Assembly: GCA_035048495.1 (NCBI GenBank) | Contig: CM068553.1 | Location: 16,369,190 to 16,433,189 of the forward strand | Direction of reading: 5' to 3' | Origin: Euptelea pleiosperma | Lineage: Eukaryota > Streptophyta > Magnoliopsida > Ranunculales > Eupteleaceae | Length of the DNA: 64,000 bases | Shown: piece after piece, positions 55,956 through 64,000 of the stretch | How positions within the stretch are numbered: position 1 is the first letter of the stretch | How the letters are laid out: every line of letters begins with the position of its first letter | Notes under the pieces: generated by a model | The model's database searches: none | Told to the model about the DNA's origin: nothing | The model's input: the letters and a program-made list of their open reading frames with translations, nothing else | Program-made: the position numbers and the translations under genes

Positions 55956-56874
55956 CTAAGGATAGCTCCAAAAGGAAGAACCCTGGCCATTGCAGAAGCT
56001 CTCAAATGCTTTCTCCATAGGAAATGAGCCTTGAGCAGAGGTCCTAGTCGTGTTCAGGAAGTGCCACAGTGACACGAAGGTATACTTCGGATTCCGAGCA
56101 ACGTAAACCATCTTGCAGTTGGAGTTCTTGATGGATTCTGGTAGTGCCTGGTAAAGCATGTGAGTGTAAAACATTTTAGGAGAGGGTATACCTGACAAAT
56201 TAGAAGCTGAGTTTTCCATAAATATGGATTCTAATGTTCTTATCTATGTTCTAAAACTCGGAACTCAGACTCGGCTCGGAAGTCCATTGGGCCGAGTCAC
56301 CTCGATGATTCGGAAGTTGACTCGGCGAGTCATTAAATTGATTATTATTTATTTAAATATAAAAAAATAAAACTTATTAAGAAAAACTTTGAAAATAGGA
56401 AACAAATACAAAAAAACATTTAGAAAATCAGAAAAAAATTTGAGTTTTGATTGGACTCGGCCTTTAAACGGGTGACTCGGCTGAATTGTGAGTTTGTATG
56501 CAAAGTCGACTCGAATACGGCGAGTTTTAAAACATAGGTTCTTATGGGAGAATAGGGATTGTTTGTGATCAAAGGGTCTTCACCATCATCAACAACATAA
56601 GCATGGCCATTGCTGTCCCGGTGGCAACTCAAGATGCTTATAATAAGGGCTTTCATCCAGGTGGTGCCAGTTTTGCCCGCCAAAGCTGCGATAACATCGG
56701 TATCAGACGCTCTGAAGTGTGATAAAAAAGCAAATGCACATTCCAGATGAGTTGGGAAGTACCAAAAGCCTTCCCACTGGTAGAGATTATGTTCTTCCCA
56801 GGAAGTTGAGCTTGTAAAGTAGTAATATTTGGTGAATTGGAGGTTTTGTTTTCAGTTTTCTTGAAGCTAGCCAT
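55956..56874 (-). pseudogene. SOT pseudogene 2, unit C (split by hAT MITE)
   Basis: Orthologue of 8230-9148 with the same EEKFW-region deletion, the same hAT MITE at the same codon and the same C-terminal truncation. Confidence 0.85.
56244..56537. mobile_element. hAT-type MITE inside SOT pseudogene 2, unit C
   Basis: 294 bp with ends CTATGTTCTAAAACTCG / CGAGTTTTAAAACATAG and 8-bp GTTCTTAT duplications, orthologous to 8518-8811. Confidence 0.9.
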
Positions 56875-57641
56875 GAAAAAGGAACTTAGGGTAGAGAGAG
56901 AAGGGATACATTTGGTTTTGTCTGCGTTTGAGGGTAGGGCATACAACGTGAATCACATGGAATCCAAAACTTCATCTGCTGTTCTATTTGGTGTGCCATC
57001 ACAATCAAATTGTGGTTAGCCACGAGTTATTGACAGTCACAATCTTTCCGGAGGCCCATCCCAAAATGTTGCTTATGTCCTCAATGATCTATCAAAATAA
57101 TCAAAGTGCTCAGATGTTTAGTGTTACACATAATTTGATTGTGATGGCTCATTATTCGAGAAATTCAAAGCAATCCCTACGTTCCGGTGTTCGTGTTCTA
57201 CAGATGGGATATCCGTACTACCATAGTATATTAAACCTACCCCCTCAAAAAATAACGGCTGTTATTTTCCATTTTTTTTTTTTCGTTATAACAAAAATAT
57301 TCAAGGATCGTTATTTTCTTGAAAAATTTGTGAAAAAGCAACCGTTATTTTTCATTTTTGAAAATTTGAATTGGAGGTTTCATTTTGGGTATCCTTGAAG
57401 CTAACCATGAACACGGAACTAAGGGTAGAGAGAGAAGGGCTTAAGTCCTCAATGATCTTTCAAAATAATCAAAGTGCTCAGATGTTTACGTCGTCAATGA
57501 TGGATGTGAGTCACTTGCAGTCAATAAGCAGAGATCTAGAATTGCCTCCATCATCACTGACCAAAGTCATTCAATAGTAAAATGATCACCGTCAATTTAC
57601 AACAATTATTTTCGAGTCCCCGGCAAAGTGTTGAGGGGGAG

Positions 57642-57924
57642 TGTTGTTTGGCTGTGTGGCCAGCACTCTGCCTGTTAGACCCGTGAACCTTTTGATATAC
57701 ATTGTTATGCCTCCCTCTAATAGCTTAAGCTTTTAGAATAAAGTTGTTTTCAACACGGTATTAGAACAGGAGGTCACAGTATGCCGCGTGTTCGTGTCCC
57801 CAGAAAAGTTTGGAGTGTGATGTGTTGGCTGTGTGGCTAACACTTCACATGTGTTGGACCCATAGACCCTTTGTTATGCCTCGCTCTAATAATTTCAGAT
57901 TTTAAAGTAAAGTGGTTGTCAACA
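57642..57924 (+). mobile_element. TRIM element, unit C
   Basis: Orthologue of 14516-14798: two LTR-like repeats of about 110 bp, a PPT-like TTGAGGGGGAG before the first and GGTATTAGAACAGG after it. The site of the 4.6-kb insert in A is empty just upstream (TCAAT, 57521-57525). Confidence 0.6.
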
Positions 57925-58284
57925 AATCGCCATGAATCTTTGTTGGGAACATATCTTTCCAGATCCAAGTTTTCCAAAACCTTGACGTGTTCTGACAAGA
58001 CCACACAAGAAAACCACATATTATGCTTAAAAGCGTACACATTTAAACCTTCTCTTCTAGCTAGAACAACATATTTTATTTGGCGAATATACACAGACCA
58101 ATTAAATGGAAGCAGTCTAAAGTTTAACTTTAAATAGTGAAATGGGGTTGTGGGAGAGTAATTAATACAAGCATCATGCTTAGGGGACAAACTATTACAT
58201 ATAGAGAACGATCACTGTTCTAAAATTTCATATTTCAAGATCTAGTCCAGATCCCTCTAATTTCATGCGTGTAATTTCATCGAG

Positions 58285-59214
58285 TCATTTTGCCATCTCT
58301 GGCGTGAAGTTGTTCTTCCAATCACCAACAATCCCAAGCCTGAAGAAAGAACTCTTGGGTAGGGAATGATTCCAAGAAAGCATACCATCTTTATTGACCT
58401 CCAAGTTTTTCATTCTCTCTAAGCTACACCTCCACAATACCTTATCAACCTCTTCATCATTGGCAAAAGGCCTCCCAAGAAATGAAGCTAACCGCTTCAC
58501 TTGTTCCCTTAGGTCTCTTTTCATCTCCTCATACTTCAAGAACAATATCTTCTCGGGCCGCTTTAACCTCTCCTTCCAATACTCTAAAACATGATGAAGG
58601 AAGGGTCCAGAAGGATTGACCCCATTGCAGAAGCTCTCAAATGCTTTCTCTATTGGAAATTGGCCTTGTTCTGGGGCCCAAGTCACGTTCAGGAAGTGCC
58701 ACATTGATACGAAGGTACCCTTCGGATTCCGAGCTACATAAACCATCTTGCAGTTGGAGTTCTTGATGGATTCTGGTAGTCCCTGGTAAGGCATGTGAGT
58801 GTGAAACATTCTAGGAGAGGGTATACCTGACAGATCAGGAGTTGGGTTTTCCCTGTAAATATGGGTTTCTAATGTTCTTATAAGGGAATGGGTATGGTTT
58901 GTGATCAAAGGGTCTTCATCATCATCAAAAACATAAGCATCGCCGCGGTAGCAACTCATGATGCTTACGATAAGTGCTTTCGTCCAGGTGGTGCCCATTT
59001 TGAGAGCAGAAGCTATGATAACATCCGTATCCGAGGATTTGAAGTGTGATCGAAAAGCGATGGCACCTTTCACATAAGATTGTAAGTACCAAAAACCTTC
59101 CCATTGGTAGAGATCATGATCCCAGAATTTCTCTTTAGGAAGTTGAGCTAGTAAAGTAGTTATATTTGCAGAACCAGAGGTTGCATTAATGGGGACTGCC
59201 TCGACGCTAGCCAT
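58285..59214 (-). CDS. Cytosolic sulfotransferase, C-terminally truncated, unit C
   Basis: 309 aa, start at the Met giving MASVEAVPIN. Same gene as 15159-16088, with the same TGA 19 codons before the ancestral end. Motifs LKMGTTW (71-77), His140, Arg162/Ser170 and GIVGDWK (294-300) remain. Differences from the A copy: Leu48 to Val, Asp166 to Gly in RNPKGTFVS, Gly213 (the ancestral residue, Arg in A), and Pro280 to Ser. The TATA box at 59284-59290 is intact. Activity is doubtful because of the lost C-terminus and the change beside the PAPS site. Confidence 0.78.
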   Translation of the reverse strand: MASVEAVPINATSGSANITTLLAQLPKEKFWDHDLYQWEGFWYLQSYVKGAIAFRSHFKSSDTDVIIASALKMGTTWTKALIVSIMSCYRGDAYVFDDDEDPLITNHTHSLIRTLETHIYRENPTPDLSGIPSPRMFHTHMPYQGLPESIKNSNCKMVYVARNPKGTFVSMWHFLNVTWAPEQGQFPIEKAFESFCNGVNPSGPFLHHVLEYWKERLKRPEKILFLKYEEMKRDLREQVKRLASFLGRPFANDEEVDKVLWRCSLERMKNLEVNKDGMLSWNHSLPKSSFFRLGIVGDWKNNFTPEMAK

Positions 59215-59992
59215 GCTTAAGGGTTGATAGAGAAAGGAAAATATGGCTTCAACTATACTTCCAACCAGTTTTTCCGCAGTCATTTATATAGAGACGGGTC
59301 TGTGTTTTTCCGGATGTATGCTGTCGAACGTGTTTCAAAAGCTTCAACTACACACAGCTATCAGTTTTTCTTTCGTTCGTATGAGAAAAGGAAGCTTCTG
59401 TCGGCCATATGAATGGAGATGAAGATATGCTATCTGCTTGCTATTACTCAACTTTTTTTTAATGGAAGCTTCTTATTTAAAAATTGTACTTCCTTTTAGA
59501 AATATTTCCTTAATATTTTTAAAGAAGAAGCTTCCATAAAATATTTTCTCATCCCCATGATGCATTTCATTGAGCACGACTTGCTATCTTGTATTCTCCC
59601 ACGTTTTCCAACATAGTAGATCTTGTAATCAGAAGTGTTTGAATGGGTTGCTTCCTTAACACTAGCGGATAACAATGGACATTGAATTACCCCATAAGTT
59701 TCCCAACTATTTTTTAAGAACTATTTTTGTAGTGATCCATTAAATATAAACAAGTGGAGATTAACATCCAATGCGCGTGTGCATTATATATAACTCGTCG
59801 AGAGGCACGTAGGATGCTAGGATGACGATTGACGATGTTCCATTATGGATCATTCGTGCTAAATGGGACTTGTTCAAATCCAAATTCTCCAACATTTGTT
59901 TTTCTTCAATTTGGCGTGAAGCAAACTTTAGTGCTAATGCTTATTTTAAACTAGGAGCTTACCTTCATAAGGGTTTGAGACTGGGGTGGGAT

Positions 59993-62900
59993 TAGGGGTG
60001 TCAATTTTACTCGATTTAACCGGAACCGAACCGAAAACACCGGTTCCGGTACCACATTTTTGGGAACCGATTAAAAAGAATCGAAACCGGAACCGAACCG
60101 GAAACTAATGGTTACGGTTCCGGTACTCTAATATGGAACCGAAACCGATAAGAACCGGAACCAAACCAATAAGAACCGGAACCAATCTATTATCTATACT
60201 AAAGCTTGGCATTGCTGATGTGGCGCACTCTCCATCTTTTCTCCAAAGTTTTTTCCAAAAATACCCCTTCACAAAGGTTAACAACTTAACCTTCTCTCTC
60301 ACATTTTGGCTATATCTCTCCGTTTCCTATTTAGCTTTTTTAAAAACATTAATTAGACATTGACTTCGACACCGTGTGGGTCCAATCATCAATTGATATT
60401 TTACCAAGTGCATTTACAAAATCAAAAGGTTTCGTCGATGAAAGTTTAAACGTTACAAACTCAAAAGGATATTACATAATTAATTTGAAATAAATTTACA
60501 CTGTTCTTTTTTTTTTCAATCCCACGACCATCGTTTTTTGCAATATTTTTTCAAAAACACCTTTTGCGACTCTCCTCTCCCGTCTCTCCCTCTCTCAATA
60601 CATCTCTTCCTCTCCCCGTTCTCTTCCCCTAAAATCTTACCACAGTTTTAAAAGGATTATAACCCTTAGACGTCATGGCATTTCAGCTGCACGCCTCCGC
60701 CGTTCTCCCTTTGCATGCCGTTCTTTCCTCTTCCGTTCGACACTGCTGAGGTGGCACTCAACTGTGGTGCTCCGCGCAAGGACAAAGCTCCAACATAAAG
60801 ATGAACAAAACATAACAGAAAGAAAGAAGAAGAGCAAACAGGTTAGTTTTCAATTTTAGTTACTTCCACTCTATCCCCTCTCAATTCTATTTCTTCTTTT
60901 TTGGTATTTTTTTATCCAAATAAATGGAGGGCCAGGGAAAAACACCTAACTATCAAAACAAACAAAACGCAATAAAATGAACCAATGCCATTAAAACAAT
61001 TCAATCCATCTCATAGTCACCAAACCACACAAACCCAGTTCAAATTAACCAAAATCCAGACCCGAAAAGTCATAATATCAAATATCCACAAAGCAAAACC
61101 TTGCAAAAAATGGTGTATAATCGAAGAAGGGAAACCCCCGTGAAAGAACAGAATACGAACCATTTATCAACCCGATGCTAGATTCTTTAGTGTTGATGTT
61201 GTAAAGAACACATTTGTAGCAGATTCGGACTTCGATGCCAAGCTAATCAATCTGCCGATATAGGAATCGGCTAACCCACTAGTCTCGAGGCCTCTGCTGC
61301 TATGGTTTCTTTGCCGTAGAAGCAGAGCGCTAGAGAGCATGCAAACAACTCAATCCGGAGTTGTTTTTTTTTTGTGTGTTGTAATCAACTCAATCCGTAG
61401 TTTACATTTGTTGTTCTTTTTCCTTTTTGATCTACATAGAGAAACTTTGATGTAAAGGCCACACGTCATACTTTGATGTCCACCGTCCACCACCAAAAGC
61501 CACGTGGAACTCTCTTTCAGGCCCACTGACCCTTTGGATTTACGGTCTCCGTCAGTAGATTTACATGCAAGAATCAATCCGATTCATGGTCTGCAGACCA
61601 ACCATCGGCCCATTGAAAAATGTTCGAATCCAACTGCTAGAAATTACAAATCAAGCTAATGAGCGAGCCCAACGTTCATGGTGTCGGTGGACCCAAAAGT
61701 GTCTTATTATACTAAGTACTACTGGGAATGACATAAGTGTTATTTTTTGTGTGTAATAAAGTATCTTTCTTTTTCTAATTTTGTTTTAGGAGAAATATGT
61801 CAAGTATGGGGTTCAAGCTCATACAAGAATTAGGTTCCTAATATTTTGACTAAGGCACCACTCTTGATAAATGAATCCTATTAATCTAAAAGACAAATCT
61901 ACCATTTCTAAATGCAAAATTGAACGTTCTCTTATCATAGAATAAGAACAACATTGATTTTAAAATGAACATTTTTATGTTATTGTGCAACTTATGGTGT
62001 GCGTAGTTTAGATGTGTTGTTTAGATACGCGTGTGTACGTATGGAAATAGTGTGTGCAAATAATGCCACGCTTTTAAAAAGGGTATTTTCTTTTCTTTCA
62101 TGAGGAGGGCTCCAAGAAATTATATTAGGTGCCTTTATGGAAAAAGGTTGAATAGACTTTACTGCCGGACATTCGTCGCAACGGACCACAGTATGTGCCA
62201 TATGGTGGACTCTTTGCGAACGCTGAACATATGGATATTTGGTCCAAACCTAGGTGGACCTGCAGACAAAAAAATTAGCCTCATTAGTGATTTCTAACTG
62301 TTGGATTGGAGTCGTATCCATGGGTTGATTTTTAACCGTGGAATTTAAGCATTATTTGGGGTACAAAGATCCAAAGGTTTGAAATCACTATTCAGGCTAA
62401 TTGTTGGTATGTAGGTCCCCCTAGGGATGGGCCAAACACCCATATGGTCAGTCGTCTCTAAGATTGTGCCATGTGGCTCATATTGTGGTCTGTCTCTCAA
62501 AGTTCTACTTGAAAAGGTTCAACTCTATTTTGACTTGAAAGCTGCAGAACTTTAGTAGTGCATCTTTCACATCTTCATGCTCATTTCTAAGAAGGTGGTA
62601 CTTGAGACTCATGTGTGATGTTGATTGAATTTCTAAGAAGGTAGTCCTCCTTTGAGATTCATGTGTGATGTTAATCGAGGGCCAAAGATGCTACATTGTT
62701 ACCATGTGTCTTAAAGTACTAAAATCAAGGCACGCTTTGGAGTACTTATCTCTTGAAATACGTTGGAAGTTCAGAGGCTTTTTTAAGGTGGAGAAGACAC
62801 CATCTATAATACCTTCAAGAGATTCCAATCCCAAAATATCTTTTTTTTTTTTCTAAAACGTATGTTCTGCTTCCCAAAATGTTAACACATGTCTCTCTCC

Positions 62901-64000
62901 TCCTTCTCTCAAAATGTCTCTTCTTCTTCTCTACAACAGAATGTCACGCCGTAGTAAAAGAATTCTCCACAGTAGAACATTGGATGCCTATTCATTAGAA
63001 GGTCGATGTCAAGAGCAAAAGACGTAGAAGCAAATTTCTATAACAACACATCCGATGGCGAGAGCAAACTCTCTTTCCACTACATTATCACTAATCACCA
63101 CATCGACCAGGTAACTTTTTCCCTCATCGTATATTTTCTCTCTTCTTTTGGATTACTTCTTAATTGCGTTTTTTTTTCACGGTTTAAATTTTTCTACAAA
63201 ATCCAATACAAAAAACATGAAAAAAATAATAATCATTAGTTGAAGATTTCACAACTTATAGTTTGCAATATAGATTTCAAGTTCTCAGCATCCCAACAAT
63301 AACAACGAAGTTAAATCACCATCAAACGACCCAAATAATCCATCAAATATAAGTAAATCAAACTAACTTACGTAATCATGTAGAGAAAAATACGAAGGAA
63401 AATGAAACCTTCATGGAGAAAACAAAATACCTATAAAAAAGTGACAACAAAAATCAAGTAGACACCTGTGATATAGAAAATACGAGAGCTTAAACATAAG
63501 TGTAAGAAAATCCACAACAATTGAAACAACTAAAACCACGAATTTATGTTGAAAAAATGAAATAATAAAATAATATCGAAACATTTCAGTGGTTTCCTTG
63601 CGTCATTGGCTTGGAGAATTTGCAATCTCTTTTTTAATTTGTTGTTAAGGTGTATTTCATTCTTGCTTTCCATATCCGGATTGAAATGTATATTAGCTTA
63701 AAGTTTAACTTCCTGTCTATAAGTTCTATTATGTTTCTTCAATTTTGTTATATTAGCTTTATTTTTGTTAAGGTTTTTGAATATATCTTATTTTGTTAAA
63801 TTAGCTATAAATAATTTGATTGTTCTAATTTCAATGTTACATTTGTTACTTTTGCATGATTTTATACAAAAATAAAATAAAAAATCATTAATTAAGAAAA
63901 TCTTCAATAATATATGACTTCAAAAATATATTATAATAATATTATAATAATTTAGAATCTTATTTCTTCGCTCGTGCTTTAACACGGGTCCTAATAACTA
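59993..64000. mobile_element. hAT-type element with nested Helitron, unit C (cut by window end)
   Basis: Starts TAGGGGTGTCAA after GGTGGGAT (59985-59992), as in A. The right end lies beyond the window. Confidence 0.88.
60193..64000 (+). mobile_element. Non-autonomous Helitron, unit C (one base short of its end)
   Basis: Starts TCTATACTAAAG at 60193. The hairpin before the 3' end is present at about 63971-63988, and the window stops at ACTA, one base before the expected CTAG end. It contains the palindromic MITE 62184-62490. No Rep/helicase ORF. Confidence 0.85.

Larger units (their letters stand above)
47541..64000. repeat. Segmental duplication unit C (runs off the window)
   Basis: Third copy. 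It matches position 1 of the window (CCTGACCCATCAAAAAATAG), so it includes about 250 bp of left flank that B lacks. It shares with A the tandem SOT duplication, the hAT MITE inside SOT2, the hAT-like insert with its Helitron, and the early stop in SOT3. Its first 3 kb is B-like instead. It lacks the 4.6-kb LTR insert. The window ends inside its Helitron. Confidence 0.9.

Noticed and set aside
1..64000. CRISPR arrays, tRNA or rRNA genes, operons
   Set aside because: No regular spacer-repeat array, no cloverleaf with A and B boxes and no rRNA-like sequence was seen; the DNA is plant nuclear.

Overview
This is plant nuclear DNA: AT-rich, with plant-type TATA boxes and AATAAA signals, a plant-specific B3-domain protein, cytosolic sulfotransferase (SOT) genes, and a dense load of plant transposons (copia, TRIM, Helitron, hAT, Mutator-like, CACTA). 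I see no bacterial, organellar, rRNA or tRNA genes. The lineage cannot be fixed beyond flowering plant.

The layout is three copies of one large duplicated block. Unit A (247-21697) and unit B (21698-38834) are joined head to tail. A spacer of about 8.7 kb follows (38835-47540). Unit C (47541 to beyond the end) also carries the sequence that flanks A on its left (1-246). Each unit has the same order: a palindromic MITE; a small intact gene for a B3/DUF313-like protein of 148-152 aa (+ strand); clusters of palindromic elements; one or two broken SOT genes (-); a TRIM element; and a near-complete SOT gene (-). A fifth, decayed SOT locus (43440-44290) lies in the spacer.

The three B3 ORFs are all open and nearly identical, while every SOT copy is damaged. 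In A and C the main SOT keeps its PAPS-binding and catalytic motifs but stops 19 codons early. In B it has a nonsense codon at position 31 and a copia element inserted 6 bp from its TATA box. The smaller SOT copies are fragments cut by an internal hAT MITE, by excision scars of that MITE, and by truncation.

Comparing units gives empty sites for most insertions, so target-site duplications can be read directly. A alone has a 4,595-bp solo-LTR-like insert (TG...CA, TSD TCAAT). B alone has a 5,201-bp copia element with non-canonical TA...TA ends (TSD GAGAC) and a 406-bp Mutator-like MITE (TSD TAAAGTAAA) inside a TRIM. A and C share a 4.2-kb hAT-like insert (TSD GGTGGGAT) that carries a nested 3.8-kb Helitron. 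C is a patchwork of B-like and A-like sequence with a 490-bp tandem scar near 50640, which suggests unequal exchange between units.

The most unusual signals are a textbook hAT excision footprint in the B SOT pseudogene, and a family of long palindromic elements that share one inner core but have different termini. Nothing here looks like a defence system, gene cluster or other new coding system; the novelty is in the repeats and their history.
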